Origin: Pseudomonadota bacterium
GTDB lineage: Bacteria; Pseudomonadota; Gammaproteobacteria; Burkholderiales; Burkholderiaceae_C
Length of the DNA stretch: 56,049 nt
Assembly: GCA_021799355.1 (NCBI GenBank)
Contig: JAJZAQ010000014.1
Span: forward strand, 1-56,049
Reading direction: 5' to 3'
The translations under genes and the position numbers were made by a program. Position 1 is the stretch's first letter. Each line of letters starts with the position of its first letter. Shown piece after piece: positions 7,516-16,627 of this stretch. A model generated the notes under the pieces. The model was given only the letters and a program-made list of their open reading frames with translations. It did not search any database and was not told where the DNA came from.

Positions 7516-10500
7516 GTGATGTGCTCCATGTCCGCCTGCCTCACCCCTGACACCCCGCCGCCAACGGCAGCCGCCACCATGCCGTGTGCCCTGAGCCAGA
7601 CGCAGCGGGACATTTTGCTGCGCCAGGAGCTGCTCGGCAGCGCGATCTACACCATCGGCGTGAGCGTGTCGATCGACGGCGCCATCGACCCCCGGCTGCT
7701 CGACCAGGCCACGCGCGACGTCATCGCCGCCGAACCGATGCTGCGCGCGCGGCTGCACACCGCAGGCGACACGCCGCAATGGCAGATCCAGCCGGAAGTG
7801 CACTGGCAGTTGCCCTTCACCGACGCCTTTGCCGCCTGCGGCGATGCCGCGCAGGCGGCGCAGCGCGCTGCCGACGACATCGCCGCGCTGCAGTCGCGTG
7901 GCATCGACGTGCACGGCGCGACGCTGTGGCACATGGCGCTGTGGCGCACCGCTGCCGACCAGTACGTCTGGCTGCTCGGCTTCAACCACCTGCTGGTCGA
8001 TGGCTACGCCGTGATGCGCGTCGGCCAGCGCATCCTGCAGCGCTACGGCGCCCTGAGCCGCGGCGAGCACGCGCCGGCGTCACCCGGCCCGTCCTACGCC
8101 CGCTTCGTCGCCCGTGAGCAGGCCTATTTGCAGTCGCCCCGCTACGCCCGCGACGCGCTGTTCTGGCAGCAGCGTCTGGCCGGCAGCGACGGCGGCGGCG
8201 CGCCTGCGGCCGCCACGCTGGCGCCCCCTGCGCCGCTGCACCATCGCTGGACCGCCCCCGCCGCGCACTGGCAGGCGCTGCAACGGCACGCCGCGGCACA
8301 CGGTGTGTCGGCGGCACAGGCGCTGCTCGGTCTGCTTGCCGTGTACTGCGCCAAAATCAGCGGTCAGGCCGAAGTCGTCGTCGGCATGCCGGTGCACAAC
8401 CGCAAAGACGCCGTCGACAAACTCACCGTCGGCATGTTTGCCAACACCCTGCCGCTGCGACTGCGCGTAGCGGCGCAGACCTCGTGGACGGCGCTGCTGC
8501 AGGCCCTGGCCGAAGACACGCGGCAGGTGCTGCGCCACCAGCAATACCCGCTGGACCGCGCGCTGGTGCAGGCGCCGCCGCGGCAGGGGGTTGCCGGCAT
8601 GCACTTCGACCTGCTGGTGTCGTTCGAGCCGTTCGATCCGCAGGCCACGCTCGGGCAGGCGCGGTTGCGTTTCGCGCCGTTCAGCGGCCATCCCGGGTTT
8701 GCCGCCATCGCCGCGTATGTGCGCGATTACGGCGACAGCGCCGACCTGCCGGTCGATCTGGTACTCGACCCGCGCGCCGGCGCCGCGCTGCGCCACACGC
8801 TTTTCCTCAGCGAGCGCCTGGATCAACTGCTGCGACTCCTCCCCTCCCACGCAGACGCCGCGCTCGACGACATCGACCTGCTCGGCCCGCGCGAACGCGC
8901 CGCGCTGCTGGCGCTGCAGCCGCTGCCCCAGCCGCGGCCGCCGCACACCCTGCACGCGCTGGTCAGCGCGCAGGCGCATCGCACGCCGCAGGCCTGTGCG
9001 GTGCGCTGCGGCGCGCAGTGGCTGAGTTACGCCGCGCTCGACCAGGCCGCCAACCAGCTCGCGCACACGCTGCGCACCCTCGGCGTGCGCCGCGGCGTCT
9101 ACGTCCCGGTGTGGATGGAGCGCCGCCTGCAGCTCGTCGTCGCCCTGCTCGGCGTGCTCAAGGCTGGCGGTGCCTACGTGCCGCTCGACGCCGACCTGCC
9201 GCCCGCGCGTCTGCGCGACATCCTGCAGCAGACCGCCGCGCGCGTCGTGCTCACCCAGCCCGAGCTGCAGGCGCAGGCCCACGCCGCCGCCCCGCACCCG
9301 CTGCACGTGCTCGACGCCCCGCTCGACGCCCCCGAAGGCTGCGCCACGCCGCCAAGCGAAACCACCGCCGACGACGTCGCGCTGGTGATTTTCACCTCCG
9401 GCTCGACCGGCCAGCCCAAGGGGGTGATGCTCACGCACCGCGCCGTGGTCAACCACAAACTGTGGAATCTGCGCGCGGTGGACTTCGGCGCGAACGACCG
9501 CCTGCTGCAAAAATCGTCGCTGAGTTTCGATGCCTCGGTGTCGGAGTTTTTCCTGCCGCTGCTATGCGGTGCGGCGGTGCATCTGGCGCCGCCGGGGCTG
9601 CAACGCGATCTGCCGGCCCTGCTGCAGACCGTGATCCGCGACGGCATCACCCATCTCACCCTCGCCCCGTCGACGGCGCGCGCGCTGGTCGACGATCCGG
9701 CGCTGCCCGCCTGCACCAGCCTGCGCGTCATCCAGTTCGGCGGCGAACCGCTGGACGCCGCGCTCGCCGCGCGCTTCCATGCCGTGCTGCCGCAGGCCCG
9801 GCTGATGAACTTCTACGGGCCGAGCGAAGCCACCGAGGACAGCAGCGCGTCTGTCATCGATTGCGCCCACCTGCCTGACAGCGCCGTGTTGCCCGTCGGC
9901 CGGCCGGTGGACAATCTGCGCATCGACGTGCGCGACGACCGGCTGCGGCTGCTGCCATTCGACGTCGTCGGCGAAGTGTGCATCGCCGGCACCGGCCTGG
10001 CGCGCGGCTACCTCGGCGCGCCCGAGCTGACCGCCGGGCGGTTCGTCCAGCCCGCGGGCCAGCCGGGGCAGCGGCTGCTGCGCAGCGGCGACCTCGGGTA
10101 CTGGTCGGCGCAGGGGCTGCTGTACATCGCCGGGCGCAACGACGATCAGATCAAGCTGCGCGGCTTTCGCATCGAACCCGGCGAGATCGAGCGCCATCTG
10201 CTGCGCCACCCCGCCGTGGCGCAGGCGGTGGTCGTCCCCTGGCTCCCCGCCGTCCGGCCTGGCGGCGGGGAGCAGGAGCTGGCGGCATACGTCGTGCTGC
10301 ACGCCGACGCGGCCGACACCCCGCTGCAGACGCTGCGACAGATGCTGCAGGCCAGCCTGCCGCACTACATGGTTCCGTCGGCCTGGCTGGCGCTGCCGGC
10401 GCTGCCGCTGACCGCCAGCGGCAAAATCGACCGACGCGCGCTGCCCGCGCCGCAGCGGCTGAGCGATGCCGCCATCACCCCGCGCCGCGAGCCGGACACC

Positions 10501-13500
10501 CCGACCGAACGGCTGCTGTGGGCCATCTGGAGCGAGGTGCTGCACACCACCGACTTCGGCAGCGACGACCATTTTTTCGATCTCGGCGGGCATTCGCTGA
10601 CCCTCACCCAGGTGCGCTCGCGGCTGCAGGCACGGCTGGGGCGCAGCGTGCCGCTGGCCGACCTGTTCCACCACCTGCGGCTGCGCGATCTGGCGCAACA
10701 CCTCGACCGCCTGCAAGCCACGGCCACGACCGACCTGCCCATCCCGCCGCAGCCGCGCGACGCCGCGCTGCCGGTGTCGCTGTCGCAACGGCGCATGTGG
10801 CTGATCCAGCAGTTCCATCCGCAAACGGTGGCGTACAACGTCACCGCCCCGCTGCGGCTGCGCGGCCCGCTCGACGCCGCGCGGCTGGAGCAGGCGCTGA
10901 CGCTGCTCATCGCCCGCCACGAAGCGCTGCGCACCCAATTCGCGCTGCAGGATGGCGAGCCGGTACAGGTCATTCTGCCGACGCTGCCGTCGCCGTTGCA
11001 GCGCGTGGACCTGCGCGCGCTCGATCCGGCAGCGCGCGAAGCCGCCGCACGCCACACCGCCACCGCGCTGACGGCGCAGCCGTTCGATCTGCGCACCGCG
11101 CCGCTGTACCGCGTCTGCCTGATGCAACTGGCCGCAGACGACCATGTGCTGCTCTGGGTCCTGCACCACACCATCGCCGACAACTGGGCGCTGGCGGTGC
11201 TGTCGCGCGACGCGCTCGAACTCTACGCCGGCCTGCTGCACGGCGACGCCGGGCAGGCCGCGGCACGCCTGCCGCCGCTGCCGCTGCACTACGCCGATTA
11301 CGCCGCCTGGCAGCGCAGCGCCGCGCTGGCCGCGGCGCGCGAGCCGCATCTGGCGTACTGGACGCAGCGGCTGCACGACCTGGGCGAACTGCCGCTGCCG
11401 GTCGATTTTCCCCGCACCGCAGCACCCAGCGGCCGCGGCCATACCCTGGTCGCCCCACTGCCGGCGGCGTTACAGCAGGCGCTGCGCGACGCCGCGACCA
11501 CGCATGGCCTGACCCCGTTCATGCTGCTGCTGGCGGCGTTTGACGTGCTGCTGGCGCGGTTGTGCCGCAGCAGTGACATCGCCGTGGGCACACCCATCGC
11601 CAACCGCCAGCACGCCGCCACCGAACCGCTGGTCGGCACCCTGGTCAACACCCTGGTGATGCGCAACCACGTCGCCCTGGAACAAACCTTCCGCCAGTTC
11701 GCCATGCAGGTGCGCGACACCGCGCTGCAGGCCTACGCGCACCAGGATGCGCCGTTCGACGAAGTCGTCGAACGCCTGCAGGCGCGTCGCACCGACGTGC
11801 CGCCGGGGCTGGTGCGCGTACTGTTCAACGTGCTCAACGCCCCGCTGGGGGTGCGCGCCGCCGTGCCGTTCAGCTACGCGGCGTTCGATTTCGAGCGCGT
11901 CGCCGCGCAGTTCGACCTGTCGCTGCACATCGACACCGAATTCACCCAGCGCCTGCACCTCGAATACGCCACCGACCTGTTCCGCGCCGAAACCGCACGA
12001 CACCTGCTCGACAGCTATGTGCAGCTGTGCAGCAGTCTGCTGGCGCAACCCGATCTGCCGCTGTACGCCCACCCCCTGTGCACCCCGACGCAGCGCGCGC
12101 TGCTCGCCCGATGGAACGCCACGCAAGACGCCGCCGCGCCGCTGCACCGCACCCTGCCGCAGCTCCTGTCCACCGGCGCCGCAGACCGCGGCGAACGCCT
12201 TGCCGTCAGCGACAGCCGCGGCCACGCCCTCACGTATGCCGCGCTGCACGCCCGCGCGCTGGGCATCGCCGAGTTGCTGCGGCAGCATGGCATCGGTCGC
12301 GGCGACCGCGTCGGCCTGTGCCTGCAGCGCCACACCGACCTGCCCGCCGCGCTGCTCGGTGTGCTGCACGCCGGCGCCGCCTACGTGCCGCTGGACCCGG
12401 CGTTTCCGCCGCTGCGGCTGCTCGACATGGCCGGTGACGCCCGGCTGCACGCCATCCTCACCGAAACCGCGCTGCTGCCGCTGCTGTCCGCAGCCGGGGT
12501 GCCGCAGTTCGCCCTCGACGGCGCCGAACTCGCCGGCCGGCAACGCACCACACCCTTGCCTGCGGACCCGCAGCGCGACCCCCGCGCCGACGATCCCGCC
12601 TACCTCATCTACACCTCCGGCTCGACCGGGCGGCCCAAGGGGGTGCTCGTGCCGCACCGCGCCGTGGCCAATCTGCTGCACGGCATGGCGCGCGCGCCGG
12701 GACTGGCCGCCGGCGACGTGCTGCTGGCGGTGACCACGCTGTCGTTCGACATCGCCGTGGCCGAATTGCTGCTGCCGCTGTACGTCGGCGCGCGCGTCGT
12801 CCTCGCCGACGCCGCGCAGGCGCGCGACCCCGCCGCGCTGCGCGCGCTGCTGCAAGGCAGCGGCGCCACGGTGCTGCAGGCCACCCCGTCCACCTGGCGT
12901 GCGCTGCTCGACAGCGGCTGGAGCGGCTCGCCGGGGTTGCGCGCCTGGATCGGCGGCGAGGCCCTGCCTGCCGATCTGGCGCCGCGGCTGCTGGCGGCGT
13001 GCGCCGCGGTGTGGAATCTGTACGGCCCGACCGAAACCACGGTGTGGTCGAGCTGCTGGCAGGTGCAGCCGCAGCAGCCCATCGCCATCGGCCGGCCCAT
13101 CGCCAACACGCAGATCCATGTGCTCGACCCCCACGGTCAGCCCTGCCCGATCGGTTTTCCCGGCGAAATCCACATCGGCGGCGCCGGTGTCGCGCTGGGC
13201 TATTTCGACCGGCCCCAGCTCAGCGCCGAACGCTTCGTCGCCGACGGCTTCGGCGCCGGAGCCGGCACGCGGCTGTACAAAACCGGCGACCTCGGCCGCT
13301 GGCGCAGCGACGGCCAGCTCGAACACCTCGGGCGGCTCGACCACCAGCTCAAGCTGCGCGGCTACCGCATCGAGCCGGCGGAAATCGACGCCGCGCTGCG
13401 TGCGCAACCCGGCGTCGGCGACTGCGCGCTGGGCACGCAGACCCTGGACGCCGGTGACACCCGGCTGGTGGCCTACGTCGTGCCCGCCGCCGGCGCGCCC

Positions 13501-13914
13501 GCACCCGACGCCGCCACGCTGCGCCAGGCCTTGCGCCAGCGGCTGCCGCACTACATGGTGCCGCAGCACATCGTGCCGCTGGCCGCGCTGCCGCGGCTGC
13601 CCAACGGCAAACTCGACCGCGCCGCGCTGCCCGCTCCGGCTTCCGCAGAGGCCCCCGCCCCGTCTGCCGCCTTGCTGCCGCAGACCGCCGCGGAGCAGCG
13701 CATCGCCGCCATCTGGAGCGAGCTGCTGGGCGTGCCGCAGGTGCTGCGCACCGACAATTTTTTCGACCTCGGCGGGCATTCGCTGCTGGCCATGCGCGCG
13801 GTACTCGCCATCGAACAGCAGCTGGGCTGGCGCATCGCGCCGCAGCGCCTGATAGTCGAGAGCCTGGGGCAGATCGCCCGCGCCGACACCGCCGGCGCCG
13901 CGCAGGCAGCCTGA
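7516..13914 (+). CDS. two-module non-ribosomal peptide synthetase (C-A-T-C-A-T)
   Basis: About 2132-residue NRPS. Order: C1 (about 22-450, EntF-like N-terminal condensation domain; active site NHLLVDG at 157-163, first His replaced by Asn, catalytic second His kept); A1 (about 480-975, FTSGSTGQPKGVM near 624, RSGDLG, GKIDRR); T1 (FFDLGGHSL, phosphopantetheine Ser1027); C2 (about 1085-1510, HHTIADN at 1217-1223); A2 (about 1550-2040, YTSGSTGRPKGV near 1699, KTGDLG, GKLDRA); T2 (FFDLGGHSLL, Ser2089). Only about 43 residues follow T2: no thioesterase, reductase or terminal C domain. Read by eye against GrsA, A2 gives a glycine-like pocket code. Start uncertain: GTG 7516, ATG 7519 or ATG 7528; there is no clear ribosome site. 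No PPTase, exporter or starter-unit genes lie beside it. The product is unknown. Confidence 0.95.
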   Translation: MMCSMSACLTPDTPPPTAAATMPCALSQTQRDILLRQELLGSAIYTIGVSVSIDGAIDPRLLDQATRDVIAAEPMLRARLHTAGDTPQWQIQPEVHWQLPFTDAFAACGDAAQAAQRAADDIAALQSRGIDVHGATLWHMALWRTAADQYVWLLGFNHLLVDGYAVMRVGQRILQRYGALSRGEHAPASPGPSYARFVAREQAYLQSPRYARDALFWQQRLAGSDGGGAPAAATLAPPAPLHHRWTAPAAHWQALQRHAAAHGVSAAQALLGLLAVYCAKISGQAEVVVGMPVHNRKDAVDKLTVGMFANTLPLRLRVAAQTSWTALLQALAEDTRQVLRHQQYPLDRALVQAPPRQGVAGMHFDLLVSFEPFDPQATLGQARLRFAPFSGHPGFAAIAAYVRDYGDSADLPVDLVLDPRAGAALRHTLFLSERLDQLLRLLPSHADAALDDIDLLGPRERAALLALQPLPQPRPPHTLHALVSAQAHRTPQACAVRCGAQWLSYAALDQAANQLAHTLRTLGVRRGVYVPVWMERRLQLVVALLGVLKAGGAYVPLDADLPPARLRDILQQTAARVVLTQPELQAQAHAAAPHPLHVLDAPLDAPEGCATPPSETTADDVALVIFTSGSTGQPKGVMLTHRAVVNHKLWNLRAVDFGANDRLLQKSSLSFDASVSEFFLPLLCGAAVHLAPPGLQRDLPALLQTVIRDGITHLTLAPSTARALVDDPALPACTSLRVIQFGGEPLDAALAARFHAVLPQARLMNFYGPSEATEDSSASVIDCAHLPDSAVLPVGRPVDNLRIDVRDDRLRLLPFDVVGEVCIAGTGLARGYLGAPELTAGRFVQPAGQPGQRLLRSGDLGYWSAQGLLYIAGRNDDQIKLRGFRIEPGEIERHLLRHPAVAQAVVVPWLPAVRPGGGEQELAAYVVLHADAADTPLQTLRQMLQASLPHYMVPSAWLALPALPLTASGKIDRRALPAPQRLSDAAITPRREPDTPTERLLWAIWSEVLHTTDFGSDDHFFDLGGHSLTLTQVRSRLQARLGRSVPLADLFHHLRLRDLAQHLDRLQATATTDLPIPPQPRDAALPVSLSQRRMWLIQQFHPQTVAYNVTAPLRLRGPLDAARLEQALTLLIARHEALRTQFALQDGEPVQVILPTLPSPLQRVDLRALDPAAREAAARHTATALTAQPFDLRTAPLYRVCLMQLAADDHVLLWVLHHTIADNWALAVLSRDALELYAGLLHGDAGQAAARLPPLPLHYADYAAWQRSAALAAAREPHLAYWTQRLHDLGELPLPVDFPRTAAPSGRGHTLVAPLPAALQQALRDAATTHGLTPFMLLLAAFDVLLARLCRSSDIAVGTPIANRQHAATEPLVGTLVNTLVMRNHVALEQTFRQFAMQVRDTALQAYAHQDAPFDEVVERLQARRTDVPPGLVRVLFNVLNAPLGVRAAVPFSYAAFDFERVAAQFDLSLHIDTEFTQRLHLEYATDLFRAETARHLLDSYVQLCSSLLAQPDLPLYAHPLCTPTQRALLARWNATQDAAAPLHRTLPQLLSTGAADRGERLAVSDSRGHALTYAALHARALGIAELLRQHGIGRGDRVGLCLQRHTDLPAALLGVLHAGAAYVPLDPAFPPLRLLDMAGDARLHAILTETALLPLLSAAGVPQFALDGAELAGRQRTTPLPADPQRDPRADDPAYLIYTSGSTGRPKGVLVPHRAVANLLHGMARAPGLAAGDVLLAVTTLSFDIAVAELLLPLYVGARVVLADAAQARDPAALRALLQGSGATVLQATPSTWRALLDSGWSGSPGLRAWIGGEALPADLAPRLLAACAAVWNLYGPTETTVWSSCWQVQPQQPIAIGRPIANTQIHVLDPHGQPCPIGFPGEIHIGGAGVALGYFDRPQLSAERFVADGFGAGAGTRLYKTGDLGRWRSDGQLEHLGRLDHQLKLRGYRIEPAEIDAALRAQPGVGDCALGTQTLDAGDTRLVAYVVPAAGAPAPDAATLRQALRQRLPHYMVPQHIVPLAALPRLPNGKLDRAALPAPASAEAPAPSAALLPQTAAEQRIAAIWSELLGVPQVLRTDNFFDLGGHSLLAMRAVLAIEQQLGWRIAPQRLIVESLGQIARADTAGAAQAA

Positions 13915-13921
13915 ACGTCGC

Positions 13922-14806
13922 ATGCCAGCCACCGACGCCCTCGGTCAGCGTTTTGCCGCCGCCGGCAGCCAGGCCCGCATCGCCAGCCTGGTTCCCAGTC
14001 TGACCGAAACCCTGTTCGCCCTCGGTCTGGGGCCACAGATCGTGGCCCGCACCGGGTTTTGCGTGCATCCGCGCAGCGCGGTGCGCGGCATAGCCAAAGT
14101 CGGCGGCACCAAGGATGTCGATCTGCACGCCCTGCGCGCGCTGCGACCGACGCACGTGCTGGTGAACATCGACGAAAACACCCGCGAAACCGTGGACGCG
14201 CTACGCGGTTTCGTCCCGCACATCGTCGTCACCCACCCGCAGTCGCCGGCGGACAACGTGCCGTTACTGCGGCTGCTCGGCGAAGCATTCGGCGGCGTGC
14301 CCGGTGTGGCCGCGCGCGCGCAGGCGCTGGCGCAGCGCATGCACGCCATGCTGCAGACGCTGCAGGCGCTGCAGGCGTCACCGCGCCGCGTGCTCTACCT
14401 GATCTGGCGCGCGCCGTGGATGACGGTAGCGCGCGACACCTACATCAGCCGCAGCCTGGCCGCAGTCGGCTGGCACACCCTGCCCGCTGTGCAAGGCGGC
14501 GACGGCCTGCAGCGTCGCGGACGCTCGCGCTACCCGGAGTTCGACTGGGACGCACCGTGGCTACGAGCGGTCGATCTGGTGCTGTTGTCCAGTGAGCCGT
14601 ACCGCTTCCGCCCGGCGCATGCCGACGAGGTGCGCGCCGCGCTGGCGGCGCGGGCGCTGCACGCCGAGGTGCACTGCATCCCCGGAGAATGGGCGAGTTG
14701 GTACGGCGTGCGCGCGCTGCGCGGCCTGCCGGCGCTGGCGGCGCGGGCACGGCGGCTAGCCGCACCGCCGGGCAGCCACGCGACGGACTGCGCACGCAGA
14801 GCCTGA
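13922..14806 (+). CDS. cytoplasmic BtuF/FhuD-like helical-backbone metal receptor protein
   Basis: 294-residue protein of the periplasmic-binding-protein class III fold (cobalamin/siderophore/metal receptors). The N-terminal IASLVPSLTETLFALGLG and the THVLVNIDENTRETVDALRGF region are typical; TGFCVHP, VGGTKDVDL and YLIWRAPWMTVARDTYIS match the cobalamin-binding-like subgroup. There is no signal peptide or lipobox, so as read the protein stays in the cytoplasm, unlike true BtuF. It starts 7 bases after the NRPS stop, implying co-transcription. The subgroup is, from memory, widespread in Burkholderiales outside NRPS loci, so a role in product handling is only a possibility. Confidence 0.82.
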   Translation: MPATDALGQRFAAAGSQARIASLVPSLTETLFALGLGPQIVARTGFCVHPRSAVRGIAKVGGTKDVDLHALRALRPTHVLVNIDENTRETVDALRGFVPHIVVTHPQSPADNVPLLRLLGEAFGGVPGVAARAQALAQRMHAMLQTLQALQASPRRVLYLIWRAPWMTVARDTYISRSLAAVGWHTLPAVQGGDGLQRRGRSRYPEFDWDAPWLRAVDLVLLSSEPYRFRPAHADEVRAALAARALHAEVHCIPGEWASWYGVRALRGLPALAARARRLAAPPGSHATDCARRA

Positions 14807-14842
14807 GCCGGCACCGCGACTCCGCCGCCGTGCAGACCGCGT

Positions 14843-16627
14843 TCAGAACGTCTGCGCCCAGGCGACGAAGGCATCGGCGGCCAGGGGCCGGCTGTAGGCA
14901 TAGCCCTGCGCCACCGGGCAGCCCAGCGACTGGAGCAAATCCAGGTCGGCGGCCTGCTCCACCCCTTCAGCCACGGCAGCCAGACCGAGGTCCGCCGCCA
15001 GCCGCAGGATATTGCCCAGCAGCGCCGCCTGCCGCGGACGGTCGGCGGCGCCATCGACGAACGCCCGGTCGATTTTCAGCGTCGCGATCGGCAACTGCTG
15101 CAGATATGACAGCGACGAATAGCCCGTGCCGAAATCGTCCAGCGCCAGGCTCACGCCCAGGTCGCGCAGCCGCTGCAGCTTGGCCAGCAGCCAGTCCACC
15201 CCAGTCAGCAGCGCCGACTCGGTGATTTCCAGCTCCAGCAGCGCCGGCGCCACGCCGTGCTGCTGCAGCAGCAACTGGGTTTGTTCCACCAGGCTGCTGC
15301 CGCGCGCGCGCATGAGCTCGAACTGCACCGCCGACACGTTCACCGCCACCGGCACGGCACGGCCGGCCCGCTGCAGCCGGGCGGCAAAACCCAGCGCCTG
15401 GTCGAGCACCAGCAGCCCCAGCGGTTCGACGGCGCCGCTTTCCTCGGCAATCGGAATGAATTCCCCCGGCGACACCCAGCCAAGCTGCGGGTGCTGCCAG
15501 CGCAGCAGGGCCTCGCAGCCGACCAGCTGGCGGCGGGCGATGTCCACCTTCGGCTGGTACGCCAGGGTGAACTGTTCCGGCGCCGTCTGCAACGCCGCGT
15601 GCAGCGCGTGTTCGATGCGCTGGCGGCGCTCCACCCGCGCCGCCAGCGCCTGGTCGAAGGCGCCGGCGCGGTTGCTTTTGCGGTGCCCGCCGGCCAGTGC
15701 CAGGCTGGCCGCACGCACGGCCTGATTCAGCCGCGGTTCGAGTGGCAGCCCGGCGTCGTCGCCGTGCAGCGCGGCGTAACCGCCGCGGCCATGCAGGGTC
15801 ACGCTGGCGTCGCCGACGCTCACCGGAGCCAGCACCTGCGACAGCAGCGCGCCGATATGCGGCTCGGCGGCGGTTGCCGGCAGCGGCAACACCGCCAGCA
15901 GCACCTGACCGCCCCACACCGCACACAGCCCGCCCAGCGCCTGCACCGCGTCGTGCAGGCGCTGCGCCGCGGTGCGCAGCAACACGTCGACCGACTCGGC
16001 GCCGGCGAGCAGCAGCAGCTGATCGGCGTCGGTGATTTCGAGCAGCAACACCGTCATCGCGCCGTGATGTCCGGCTGCCCACGCGGTGAGTTGCGCGCAC
16101 AGCCCGCGGCGGTTGAGCAGGCCGGTGACGGCGTCATGGCTGGCCAGATACGCGATGTCGCGCTGCTGCGCCTGCACACGCTGCTGCGCGCTGCGGTGCA
16201 ACAGCCGGGTCTGCAGCGCGTTGCGGATGCGTTTGAGCGTCTCGTCGAAATCGAACGGCTTGAGGATGACGTCCAGCGCCCCGGCGTCCAGCGCCGCGTC
16301 GCGGGTGGCGCTGTCGGTCTGCGCCGTCAGCACGATGCAGGGCAGGTAATCGCCGTCGGCCAGGTCCTGCTGCAGCCGGCGCATCACTTCCAGGCCGTCG
16401 AGCTCGGGCATGCGCATGTCCAGCAGCAGCAGGTCGTAGGGTTGCTGCTGCCAGCGCCCGATCGCCCGCAGCGGCGAGGTTTCGGCGTCGACCTGGCGGT
16501 ACCCGGCTTCGTCGAGCAACTCCCTGAGCACGGTGACGTTCGCCGGATTGTCATCGACGATGAGAATGCGCGCCTGCGCCAGCGCTGCGGGCAGTTCGGC
16601 CTGCAAGGTTCCGTCGAATCCACTCAT
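14843..16627 (-). CDS. response regulator with degenerate GGDEF and active-looking EAL domain
   Basis: 594-residue cytoplasmic regulator predicted to break down cyclic di-GMP. Domains: REC (about 21-140; ILIVDDN, phosphoacceptor Asp70 in LLLLDMRMPELDG, Lys in ILKPFDF), a GGDEF domain whose motif is degenerate (GGQVL) so no cyclase activity is expected, and an EAL domain beginning near 350 with EALLRW (Glu372), DDFGTGYSSL and the KIDRAF motif, consistent with phosphodiesterase activity. ATG 16627 overlaps the stop of the upstream sensor kinase (ATGA) and has GGAGG before it; this beats the longer alternative at 16645. The pair is a likely two-component system. Confidence 0.93.
   Translation of the reverse strand: MSGFDGTLQAELPAALAQARILIVDDNPANVTVLRELLDEAGYRQVDAETSPLRAIGRWQQQPYDLLLLDMRMPELDGLEVMRRLQQDLADGDYLPCIVLTAQTDSATRDAALDAGALDVILKPFDFDETLKRIRNALQTRLLHRSAQQRVQAQQRDIAYLASHDAVTGLLNRRGLCAQLTAWAAGHHGAMTVLLLEITDADQLLLLAGAESVDVLLRTAAQRLHDAVQALGGLCAVWGGQVLLAVLPLPATAAEPHIGALLSQVLAPVSVGDASVTLHGRGGYAALHGDDAGLPLEPRLNQAVRAASLALAGGHRKSNRAGAFDQALAARVERRQRIEHALHAALQTAPEQFTLAYQPKVDIARRQLVGCEALLRWQHPQLGWVSPGEFIPIAEESGAVEPLGLLVLDQALGFAARLQRAGRAVPVAVNVSAVQFELMRARGSSLVEQTQLLLQQHGVAPALLELEITESALLTGVDWLLAKLQRLRDLGVSLALDDFGTGYSSLSYLQQLPIATLKIDRAFVDGAADRPRQAALLGNILRLAADLGLAAVAEGVEQAADLDLLQSLGCPVAQGYAYSRPLAADAFVAWAQTF

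Noticed and set aside
11470-13932. 820-codon open frame antisense to the NRPS
   Set aside because: It mirrors the second NRPS module; Gly/Arg/Gln-rich composition is typical of shadow frames.
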